From an uncultured bacterium (GTDB taxonomy: Bacteria; Verrucomicrobiota; Verrucomicrobiia; Opitutales; Intestinicryptomonadaceae), in NCBI GenBank assembly GCA_905214995.1, contig CAJMOT010000133.1, positions 1 through 5,439 of the forward strand: 5,439 nt of DNA, read 5' to 3'. A program made the position numbers and the translations under genes. Below are positions 1 through 5,154 of this stretch, piece by piece. Below the pieces are notes generated by a model, which made no database searches, was not told where the DNA came from, and saw nothing but the letters and a program-made list of their open reading frames with translations. The first letter of the stretch is position 1. Every line of letters begins with the position of its first letter.

Positions 1-1
1 T

Positions 2-58
2 GCCGCCGCGATTCTCAGCGCGTTGGCGCTCGGGCTCGCCGCGCGCGGACGCAGATAG
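2..58 (+). CDS. 3' end of an upstream gene; hydrophobic C-terminus with Arg tail (PEP-CTERM-like?)
   Basis: Only the last 18 codons and a TAG stop (56-58) lie in the window, and the gene begins outside it. The frame reads AAAILSALALGLAARGRR: about 14 hydrophobic small residues, then a short Arg-rich end. That is the layout of a C-terminal sorting segment such as PEP-CTERM (transmembrane stretch plus basic tail), common on exported proteins of Verrucomicrobiota and related Gram-negatives. The Pro-Glu-Pro motif that would prove it would lie upstream of base 1 and cannot be seen. It could equally be the last helix of an ordinary membrane protein. The frame was chosen because it gives a sensible protein end; the other two forward frames stay open but give Arg/Pro-rich text. 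The next gene starts 58 nt later, so co-transcription is possible. Confidence 0.4.
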   Translation, partial: AAAILSALALGLAARGRR

Positions 59-116
59 GGAGTTGCCCTGCGGATTGGGTGCGGTCAATAGTGGTAATAT
101 TCGGATTACGGCGGGC

Positions 117-2003
117 ATGGGCGTAAAATATGTTGCGCTTTGGGCGGCATTTTGCCAGTGCGCGTTTTTTGCGGGGTGTTCGGACGGCGAACCGGAAGGC
201 GGCAGATTCGGAGTGTGCGCGCATATAAGCAGGGGCGAATTTGAGACCGCGCCCGAAGAGTGTGCGCTCATGCGCGAATGCGGAATCGGCTATGTCAGGA
301 CGGATTTCGACATTTCCCCCGTGAAGCGCGCGGCCGCCGCCGATTTCTCCAAATGGGACGCTTTGGTCGGCATAGCCGCCGAAAACGGCGTGGCGACGCT
401 GCCGATTTTTCCGGGAGGAAGGGCGTCGTCTTCGCACATGGAGCCGTATATGGAGAATCTCGACAGGCTCGCGGCTTTCGCGGCCGAGTGCGCCGGACAT
501 TTCAAGGGGAAAATAAAATATTGGGAGATAATGAACGAGCCCAACCTGCGCGAATTTTGGGGCGGTCCGCCGTCGCCCGAGGGATATGCGAAACTCCTCG
601 AAGTTTGTTCCAAGGCCATAAAGGGCGCAGATCCCGGCGCGAAAATCCTGTTTGGCGGACTTTCCGGTGTGCCGCTCGATTACATTGAAAGGGCTTTTAA
701 GGCGGGCGCGGGAGCGCATTTCGACGTTATGAACGTCCATCCGTATCAGTGGGCGGGGCTTCCAGAGGGCGGGATCATACGCCAGATTTCGTCGCTCAAA
801 AGGCTGATGGAAAAGTATTCGATTGCCGGCAAGCCGATATGGTTTACCGAGATCGGCAATTCGTCCGGCAAAATAAACCCGACGGTCGGAAGGATTATAG
901 ACGCCGCGTTGCGCAGCCTGGGAATGCCGCCGGAAGAGACGGTTTTTGCCGTGATTTCCGATCCGGCGCATTCTTATTCGAGCTGCAAAAATCGCGGGTC
1001 TCTCGCGGAAATCATAGACAATCCCAAAGGGGAAAGGAAGATTTTGTTTTCCGAAATAAGGGATTTGGACGTCTCGCAAACACCCGCGCTCATACTGCAT
1101 GCCGAATTCTTTCCGTACGGGTATCTCGGGGATCTTCGGGCGTATATTGCGCGCGGAGGCACGGTGATAACCGCGGGCGGCCAGCCGTTCTTTTGCGACA
1201 TTAGGCCCGGTTCGGACGGCAAGGTCGCCGTTTCCGTAAAGGGTTCGGAGGGCGCGAAGCTCTTCCGCATGGGCAGCGTCGGTGACGCTCCGGTCGCCAA
1301 GCTCAACCCGAAGCCCCGCCTGATTAAAAACTTTGAAACAGCTCCGGGATTTGAATCGGTAAAGCCCGAGGGAGCGTTTTATCCGTGTTTTGCCGACACG
1401 TCGCTTCTCGGGCCGGGCGACGAATTCATTCCGATTTTGTACGGGGTGTGCGGCGGCGTCAAAGCGCCGATAGCCGGCATTTACAAATACGGCGGAGACA
1501 TGAAGGGCGGCAATTTTGTCGCGGTCTATCCGTATCTGGACGCGGTCGTGCCCGAAGGCATGCAGGCGAAACTGCTTGCGCGCTCGCTGCTAGTTTCTTA
1601 TGCGATGGGGGCGGAAAAGGCGTTCGTGTACAATTTTCGCAGCAGCGAAGCCGACTATACCCGCGAATCGCACTTCGGACTTGTGCGCCGCAATCTCGCC
1701 AAAAAACCGTCGTTTTTGGCGTATCAAACCCTCGCCAAAACGCTCGGCGGGGCCAAGCCCAATATGCGCGAAAAAGGCGGAGTGTACATTCTCGACTGGG
1801 TCCGTTCGGACGGCGGGAAAGTCTTTGCCGTGTGGTCGGTTGTGGATATGGGAACGGGAAAGTTCTCGTGCTCCGGAAAGCCTGCGGCCGCCTTTGACCA
1901 TCTGGGCAACCGAATTTCCCCGCGGCTCTCGGAAGGGAAAATCGAGCTGCCGCTCGACGGCGGCGTGTATTATATAGAGGGGCTCGCCAGAATTGATTTT
2001 TAG
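117..2003 (+). CDS. Secreted lipoprotein, clan GH-A (GH39/GH5-like) glycoside hydrolase with inserted Rossmann/ThuA-like domain
   Basis: Probable retaining glycoside hydrolase of 628 residues, exported and lipid-anchored; the substrate cannot be told. Residues 1-21 form a type II signal peptide ending in lipobox F-A-G-C with the lipidated Cys at 21. The barrel begins near residue 30. Motif YWEIMNEPN carries the likely acid/base Glu141 at the end of strand 4, and IWFTEIGNS carries the likely nucleophile Glu245 at the end of strand 7. In this clan strand 8 normally follows within about 50 residues. Here about 230 residues intervene, including residues 325-360 (PALILHAEFFPYGYLGDLRAY, then ARGGTVITAGGQPFF), which resemble a ThuA/GATase-like or beta-galactosidase-trimerisation Rossmann segment. 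The barrel seems to resume at 482-545 (helix, AEKAFVYNFRSS, GLVRRN, KPSFLAYQTLA), and 550-628 look like a small C-terminal beta-sandwich. ATG 117 is preferred over the in-frame TTG at 63 because it puts the signal peptide at the N-terminus. No clear Shine-Dalgarno is seen. Fold assignment is by motif only. Confidence 0.82.
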   Translation: MGVKYVALWAAFCQCAFFAGCSDGEPEGGRFGVCAHISRGEFETAPEECALMRECGIGYVRTDFDISPVKRAAAADFSKWDALVGIAAENGVATLPIFPGGRASSSHMEPYMENLDRLAAFAAECAGHFKGKIKYWEIMNEPNLREFWGGPPSPEGYAKLLEVCSKAIKGADPGAKILFGGLSGVPLDYIERAFKAGAGAHFDVMNVHPYQWAGLPEGGIIRQISSLKRLMEKYSIAGKPIWFTEIGNSSGKINPTVGRIIDAALRSLGMPPEETVFAVISDPAHSYSSCKNRGSLAEIIDNPKGERKILFSEIRDLDVSQTPALILHAEFFPYGYLGDLRAYIARGGTVITAGGQPFFCDIRPGSDGKVAVSVKGSEGAKLFRMGSVGDAPVAKLNPKPRLIKNFETAPGFESVKPEGAFYPCFADTSLLGPGDEFIPILYGVCGGVKAPIAGIYKYGGDMKGGNFVAVYPYLDAVVPEGMQAKLLARSLLVSYAMGAEKAFVYNFRSSEADYTRESHFGLVRRNLAKKPSFLAYQTLAKTLGGAKPNMREKGGVYILDWVRSDGGKVFAVWSVVDMGTGKFSCSGKPAAAFDHLGNRISPRLSEGKIELPLDGGVYYIEGLARIDF

Positions 2004-2032
2004 GCGGCGCTGGCGGTGGAAATTTCGCGCCG

Positions 2033-2054
2033 TGCGGATTCAAAAAAATCCGCA
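2033..2054 (+). terminator. Perfect 8-bp hairpin after the glycoside hydrolase gene
   Basis: Arms TGCGGATT (2033-2040) and AATCCGCA (2047-2054) pair perfectly around the 6-nt loop CAAAAA. The hairpin lies 29 nt past the glycoside hydrolase stop. There is no T-run after it on either strand, so it is more likely a 3'-end stabilising stem or RNA-processing feature than a complete intrinsic terminator. Confidence 0.4.
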
Positions 2055-2090
2055 GCATTCCGGCGGCTTGCGTTTTGCTCGCGCATTAAA

Positions 2091-2122
2091 AGGCGCGTTG
2101 GGCGCCCGCAAAAAACGCGCCT
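2091..2122 (-). terminator. Second, overlapping hairpin with T-tract on the minus strand
   Basis: AGGCGCGTT (2091-2099) and AACGCGCCT (2114-2122) are perfect 9-bp inverted arms; the loop contains the palindrome GGGCGCCC (2100-2107). Read on the minus strand the stem runs into TTTTAAT, giving a second possible stop for the H1-like transcript about 90 nt past its stop codon. It shares bases 2114-2122 with the larger hairpin at 2110-2166, so the two cannot form together. It may be a backup terminator or a folding competitor. Confidence 0.45.
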
Positions 2123-2166
2123 CCTATGCATCGGCTTTTTGCCGAGTTCAGAGGAGAGCGCGTTTT
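2110..2166. terminator. Bidirectional intrinsic terminator between convergent genes
   Basis: Bases 2112-2125 (AAAACGCGCCTCCT) pair with 2152-2166 (AGGAGAGCGCGTTTT) as 14 base pairs with one bulged A at 2157. An inner hairpin TCGGC/GCCGA (2131-2135 with 2141-2145, loop TTTTT) caps it. On the + strand the stem ends in TTTT followed by CTGAATTTTT. On the - strand it ends in a run of six T (the A-run 2110-2115). This is the classic two-way layout for the glycoside hydrolase (ends 2003, +) and the H1-like gene (ends 2212, -), which face each other here. The left arm can also pair with an upstream arm at 2091-2099. Confidence 0.7.
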
Positions 2167-2211
2167 CTGAATTTTTGCGGAAAGCGGCGGAAAGCCGTAC
2201 CCCGTTTCGGG

Positions 2212-2637
2212 CTATTCCGCTATTTCGATATTGGCCTCAAACGCCTTGATTTCGATTTCCACGCGGTTTGCCATGTCGGAAGCTGCCGCTTCGTCGAGGC
2301 CTTTGTTCAGCAGCTCCGTATAGAAGAAATCTTTGAGGAGGCTTTCGACATTGGCGTCGTCGGCGAGCTTGCCGAAGATTTCCGCGATGAGGTTTTCAAA
2401 GCAGTTGCCGTCGGCGCATCCGCAGCTTTTCTTCGGGTCGCCCTTGGCGCACGCGCACGCCTTTTTTGCGGGGGCGGCCTTCTTTGCCGGAGCTTTCGCG
2501 GCCGCTTTTTTGGCGGCGGGTTTTGCCGGAGCTTTTTTAGGGGCGGTTTTCGGAGCCGCCTTTTTGGCCGCCGGCTTTGCGGATTTGGCCGCCGGAGCTT
2601 TCTTCGGGGCCGGTTTTTTTGCGTTTGTTTTTGCCAT
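2212..2637 (-). CDS. Histone H1-like Lys/Ala-rich protein with Cys cluster and acidic helical C-terminus
   Basis: Small protein of 141 residues in three parts. Residues 1-60 are low-complexity Lys/Ala/Pro (about 20 Lys, repeated KKA, KKAP, PAAKK units), like eukaryotic H1 tails and bacterial H1-like proteins, so nucleic-acid binding is likely. Residues 61-79 hold five Cys spaced C-x-C-x8-C-x-C-x4-C, a possible metal or redox site. Residues 80-141 are free of low complexity, mostly helical by eye and acidic (FENLIAEIFGKLADD, then ESLLKDFFYTELLNKGLDEA). I do not recognise this C-terminal domain; it may mediate oligomerisation or bind a partner. No signal peptide or membrane segment is seen, so it should be cytoplasmic. 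ATG 2635-2637 directly precedes AKTNAKK and is the only sensible start; no Shine-Dalgarno is visible in its AT-rich leader. It is monocistronic, convergent with the glycoside hydrolase and divergent from the aminotransferase. It could be a nucleoid-associated protein or an RNA-binding tail protein; the low-complexity part prevents a finer call. Confidence 0.8.
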   Translation of the reverse strand: MAKTNAKKPAPKKAPAAKSAKPAAKKAAPKTAPKKAPAKPAAKKAAAKAPAKKAAPAKKACACAKGDPKKSCGCADGNCFENLIAEIFGKLADDANVESLLKDFFYTELLNKGLDEAAASDMANRVEIEIKAFEANIEIAE

Positions 2638-2647
2638 AATTTTATGA

Positions 2648-2677
2648 TTTATAAAATGTTTAACCGCGCATGCGCAA
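2648..2677 (-). promoter_or_regulatory. Candidate promoter of the H1-like gene
   Basis: On the minus strand a -10-like TATAAA (2648-2653, 5 of 6 to TATAAT) lies 18 bp from a weak -35-like TTGCGC (2672-2677, 3 of 6). The 10-bp palindrome GCGCATGCGC (2666-2675) sits between and over the -35 and could be an operator. The predicted transcript would start near 2641, leaving only a few bases before the ATG at 2637, i.e. a nearly leaderless message. This fits the lack of a Shine-Dalgarno, but the position is inferred. Confidence 0.35.
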
Positions 2678-2783
2678 GCTGCGAACTGTTTTTATTTTTG
2701 GCCTAAAAAATTTTTTATCAAGATTTTTTTCATTGGGCGCGCGAGATTTTGCCGTCAAATATGGGTTGCCATTTCCCGCATTG

Positions 2784-2789
2784 TATATT
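2784..2789 (+). promoter_or_regulatory. Candidate -10 element for the aminotransferase gene
   Basis: TATATT (5 of 6 to TATAAT) lies 15 nt before ATG 2805 in an AT-rich patch. TTGCCA (2766-2771) resembles a -35 but is only 12 bp away, too close for a standard sigma70 pair. The alternative -10 TAAATT (2791-2796) would be 19 bp from it. Treat this as a likely promoter region rather than a mapped promoter. The run AAAAAATTTTTT (2705-2716) further upstream could serve as an UP-like or bent-DNA element for either divergent gene. Confidence 0.3.
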
Positions 2790-2804
2790 TTAAATTCCGG
2801 ACTT

Positions 2805-3929
2805 ATGAAAATTCCCCTCTTAGACCTCAAAAAACAATACGCGCTCGTGCGCGCCGAAACCGAAAAGTCGATTCGCGACGTGCTCGAAAGCCAGCTCTTC
2901 ATCGGCGGAAAGTATGTGGCGGATTTTGAGGAGGCGGTCGCCGGATACTCGGGCGTGAAGTGCGCGGTGGGGGTGTCGAGCGGCACGGACGCGCTGCTTG
3001 TTTCCCTCATGGCGCTGGGGATATGCCGCTCGCCCCTCGACGAAGGCCCGGCTGACGAGGTCATCGTTCCGGCGTACACGTTTTTTGCGACGGCCGGTTC
3101 CGTATGGCGCGCGGGCGCGCGCCCCGTATTTGCCGACATCAACCCCGACACCTACAATATCGACCCCGATTCCGTGCTTTCAAAAATAACCCCACGCACC
3201 CGCGCGATAATCCCCGTCCACCTCTACGGGCAGTGCGCCGAGATGGAGAGAATCCGCGAAATCGCCTCCGCCCGCTCGATAGCCGTTATAGAGGACGGCG
3301 CGCAGGCGATAGGCGCCTCGCGCGACGGCGTGAAGGTCGGCAACTTCGGCGACTGCGCGTGCCTGAGCTTCTTCCCGTCCAAGAATCTCGGCGGGCTCGG
3401 CGACGGCGGAATGGTTCTGACCAACGACGAGGGTTTGGCAAAAAGCGTCCGCGAGCTTCGCAACCACGGAATGGAGCCGAAGTACTGCCACAGGCGCGTG
3501 GGCGGAAATTTCAGGCTCGACGCAATCCAGGCGGCGGGTTTGCTCGCCAAGCTTCCGCACCTCGACGCGTGGGGAGAAATGCGCCGCGCCAACGCCGCGT
3601 TCTACGACTCCGCGTTCGCCGGCTGCCCGCAGGTCAGGACGCCGCGCATAGACCCCCGCAACCGCTCGATTTACAACCAGTACGTGATTTCCGTCGGCAA
3701 CCGCGACGAAGTTTTGGCGCATTTGCGCGATATGGAAATCGGCTGCGAAATCTACTATCCGCTGCCGCTGCACATTCAGGAGTGCTTCAAGCCGCTCGGA
3801 TACGCGGAGGGGGACTTCCCGAACAGCGAATACGCCGCAAAGCACACGATAGCCCTTCCGATCTATCCGGAGCTCGAGAAGGGCCAGCTCGAGCGCATTG
3901 CCTGCGCCGTCGCGGAATCCGCGCGCTGA
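2805..3929 (+). CDS. DegT/DnrJ/EryC1/StrS family PLP-dependent sugar aminotransferase
   Basis: Protein of 374 residues, the usual length for this family, which transfers an amino group (normally from glutamate) to a keto-sugar nucleotide in the cytoplasm to make amino sugars for LPS, O-antigen or glycans. It opens with IPLLDLKKQY, typical of the family. Residues 58-64 (SSGTDAL) bind the cofactor phosphate, Asp164 in VIEDGAQAIG contacts the PLP ring, and Lys193 in SFFPSKNLGGLGDGG is the Schiff-base lysine. Residues 234-245 (GNFRLDAIQAAG) and 315-325 (EIYYPLPLHIQ) are further family blocks. The FFPSKN form resembles 3-keto sugar aminotransferases of the WbpE/QdtB type more than perosamine synthases; the exact substrate is uncertain. 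About six extra residues (75-80) sit in the loop before DEVIVPAYTFFA. The frame is open back to ATG 2670, but that extension is unrelated to the family, so ATG 2805 is chosen. Only a weak GGA (2799-2801) lies upstream. Kdo genes follow, consistent with envelope sugar synthesis. Confidence 0.9.
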   Translation: MKIPLLDLKKQYALVRAETEKSIRDVLESQLFIGGKYVADFEEAVAGYSGVKCAVGVSSGTDALLVSLMALGICRSPLDEGPADEVIVPAYTFFATAGSVWRAGARPVFADINPDTYNIDPDSVLSKITPRTRAIIPVHLYGQCAEMERIREIASARSIAVIEDGAQAIGASRDGVKVGNFGDCACLSFFPSKNLGGLGDGGMVLTNDEGLAKSVRELRNHGMEPKYCHRRVGGNFRLDAIQAAGLLAKLPHLDAWGEMRRANAAFYDSAFAGCPQVRTPRIDPRNRSIYNQYVISVGNRDEVLAHLRDMEIGCEIYYPLPLHIQECFKPLGYAEGDFPNSEYAAKHTIALPIYPELEKGQLERIACAVAESAR

Positions 3930-3961
3930 TTCCCGAAAATTCCGCCGCGCGCGCCTTTTCG

Positions 3962-3997
3962 CGCGAAAATCCGCGCTTTATATGCGGAGTTTTCGCG
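3962..3997 (+). terminator. Hairpin between the aminotransferase and the Kdo genes
   Basis: CGCGAAAA (3962-3969) pairs perfectly with TTTTCGCG (3990-3997). The stem extends by a G-U pair (3970/3989) and four more pairs (3971-3974 with 3984-3987) past a bulged A3988, leaving a 9-nt loop. It lies 32 nt after the aminotransferase stop and is probably its 3' end. The following bases, GGCTTAAAAATATTT, are only modestly U-rich, so intrinsic termination would be weak. The left arm also belongs to the 14-bp palindrome TTTTCGCGCGAAAA (3956-3969), an alternative fold or a protein site. Confidence 0.42.
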
Positions 3998-4010
3998 GGC
4001 TTAAAAATAT

Positions 4011-4039
4011 TTGACGGCGCGCGCGCGAGGCGTTTGAAT
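4011..4039 (+). promoter_or_regulatory. Candidate sigma70-type promoter of the kdsB-kdsD unit
   Basis: TTGACG (4011-4016, 5 of 6 to TTGACA) and TTGAAT (4034-4039, 4 of 6 to TATAAT) are separated by exactly 17 bp, just downstream of the hairpin at 3962-3997. The predicted start near 4046 gives a leader of about 44 nt before ATG 4090. The placement suggests the Kdo unit is transcribed separately from the aminotransferase. Confidence 0.42.
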
Positions 4040-4089
4040 TTTGAAAATTTGTTTTGCCTTTATCCGGAACGGAACCGACACAAACCGCC

Positions 4090-5154
4090 ATGCTGAACGT
4101 TTTATACACGATACTGGAAGTCGCATACGTCGCCCTGCCGCTCTTTGTGGCCGCGATTTTCCTTTTGCGCTCTTCCGAAACCTACGCCGACAAATATTCG
4201 TCCTCCAAATTCAAGGGCATGGGAATGTCGCTTGCCGCCTACAAAATCTTTTACAGGTCGGTGGGGCTTTTCTGCGTGGCGCTCGCTTGCTTTGCGGTAT
4301 ATAAAAACTACATCGCCGAGCCGGACGACGAGATGGAGGACGCCCGCAAGTTCTGGGAGGACGTGAAAAAGAGCCAGGCCGCCCCGATTCAGGGGGCGAT
4401 GCTGCTGGGGGCGGCGGTCGCGATTCCGGCGCGCATGGGCTCTACGCGCTTTCCGGGCAAGCCGCTCGCGCTCCTCGGCGGCAAGGCGGTTTTGGAGCGC
4501 GTCTACGAGAATTGCAAAAAGAGCTCGCGCGCCGAGAAGGTCGCGATTCTCACCGACAGCATAGAGATTCTGGAGTTTGCCGACAAAATCGGGGCGCCCG
4601 CGATAATGACTTCCGAAAAGTGCCGCTCGGGCACGGAGCGCATAATCGAGGCGTTCGCGAAAATCGACGCCGATTTTGTCGTCAACGTGCAGGGCGACGA
4701 ACCCTTCGTTTCGCCCGAGCTCATAGACTCCATAATAGAGGCGCACGAGAGCGACGGGGCGGATCTGGTGACGGCGGCTTCGAAAATTTCGGACGCGGCG
4801 GAGCTCGCCAATCCCAATGTCGTCAAAGTGCTGCGCGGCGGCGACGGAAGGGCGATTTATTTCAGCCGCTCCCCGCTGCCGTACAACAGGGGGGAGGGCG
4901 ATCTTTCAAAGTGGATTTCCAAATGCGACTATTGGCGGCACATCGGAATCTACGGGTATTCGGAAAAGTCGCTTGCGCGCTACGCCGCCCTTCCGCCCTC
5001 AAAGCTCGAGGAGTGCGAGATGCTCGAGCAGCTCAGGTTTGTTGCGGCAGGCTGGAAGTTTGAGATCGTCGAGACGCAGTACCGCTCCGTGGGCATAGAC
5101 ACCCCCGCGGATCTCGAGGCTGCCGAGGAATTTTTGAAGGGGCTGAACTCATGA
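4090..5154 (+). CDS. kdsB: CMP-Kdo synthetase (KdsB) in frame with an N-terminal two-helix membrane module
   Basis: 3-Deoxy-manno-octulosonate cytidylyltransferase: Kdo + CTP gives CMP-Kdo + PPi, the activation step before Kdo transfer to lipid A, in the cytoplasm. From ATG 4090 the product has 354 residues, about 105 more than usual. Residues 104-354 are a complete KdsB: IPARMGSTRFPGKPLA (112-127, nucleotide-binding loop), VVNVQGDEPFV with Asp203 (metal site), YFSRSPLPYNRG, HIGIYGY, EQLR, and VGIDTPADLE with Asp337 (second metal Asp). Residues 1-103 hold two hydrophobic helices (about 4-26 and 57-74), a basic loop between them and an acidic linker (77-95). No stop separates the parts. Met104 (ATG 4399) would give a 251-residue protein of normal KdsB length, so either this is a true fusion or translation also starts internally. 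An in-frame TTG at 4054 is a less likely start, because the extra 12 residues add nothing recognisable. It overlaps the next gene by ATGA. The KdsB identity is sure; the start is not. Confidence 0.9.
   Translation: MLNVLYTILEVAYVALPLFVAAIFLLRSSETYADKYSSSKFKGMGMSLAAYKIFYRSVGLFCVALACFAVYKNYIAEPDDEMEDARKFWEDVKKSQAAPIQGAMLLGAAVAIPARMGSTRFPGKPLALLGGKAVLERVYENCKKSSRAEKVAILTDSIEILEFADKIGAPAIMTSEKCRSGTERIIEAFAKIDADFVVNVQGDEPFVSPELIDSIIEAHESDGADLVTAASKISDAAELANPNVVKVLRGGDGRAIYFSRSPLPYNRGEGDLSKWISKCDYWRHIGIYGYSEKSLARYAALPPSKLEECEMLEQLRFVAAGWKFEIVETQYRSVGIDTPADLEAAEEFLKGLNS
4391..4401 (+). promoter_or_regulatory. Possible internal ribosome site and start codon for a normal-length KdsB
   Basis: AGGGGG (4391-4396) precedes ATG 4399-4401 within the reading frame. 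Starting here gives a 251-residue KdsB without the membrane helices, close to the 248 residues of the E. coli enzyme. The purine run is only 2 nt from the ATG, closer than an ideal Shine-Dalgarno, so the sequence alone does not settle whether it is used. Confidence 0.3.
5136..5142 (+). promoter_or_regulatory. Strong Shine-Dalgarno for kdsD inside the end of kdsB
   Basis: GAAGGGG lies 8 nt before ATG 5151, within the last kdsB codons. It is the clearest ribosome site in the window. With the ATGA stop/start overlap it fixes the kdsD start and indicates translational coupling to kdsB. Confidence 0.65.

Noticed and set aside
63..116. TTG start 18 codons upstream of the glycoside hydrolase
   Set aside because: It would put 18 extra residues ahead of the hydrophobic core of a well-formed lipoprotein signal peptide that starts neatly at ATG 117.
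15..1100. Long minus-strand open frame (361 codons) opposite the glycoside hydrolase
   Set aside because: Arg-rich text with no recognisable domain, lying antisense to a gene with signal peptide and catalytic motifs; long antisense frames are expected in GC-rich coding DNA.
2461..2630. Short repeated units in the DNA, considered as a tandem repeat or CRISPR-like array
   Set aside because: The units are irregular and follow the codons for KKAP/PAAKK; there are no constant repeats with unique spacers, so this is protein low complexity.
2333..2647. Plus-strand hydrophobic Phe/Ala/Gly-rich frame that looks like a membrane protein
   Set aside because: It is the mirror of the Lys/Ala-rich gene: Lys codons AAA/AAG read as Phe/Leu codons on the other strand. 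The minus-strand reading has a clean start, a structured C-terminus and a terminator.
1993..2706. Plus-strand 237-codon frame running through the convergent gap
   Set aside because: It overlaps the end of the glycoside hydrolase, crosses the terminator hairpins and is antisense to the H1-like gene; it shows no domain.
2670..2804. 45-residue N-terminal extension of the aminotransferase from ATG 2670
   Set aside because: DegT-family proteins begin at the IPLLDL block; the extension is translated AT-rich spacer and would cover the candidate promoter.
3104..4096. 330-codon plus-strand frame overlapping the aminotransferase
   Set aside because: Extremely Arg/Pro-rich, an out-of-frame reading of a gene whose PLP and substrate motifs are intact in the other frame.
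4102..4746. Minus-strand 214-codon frame opposite kdsB
   Set aside because: Arg/His/Ala-rich antisense text without any domain; the plus strand encodes an unmistakable KdsB.
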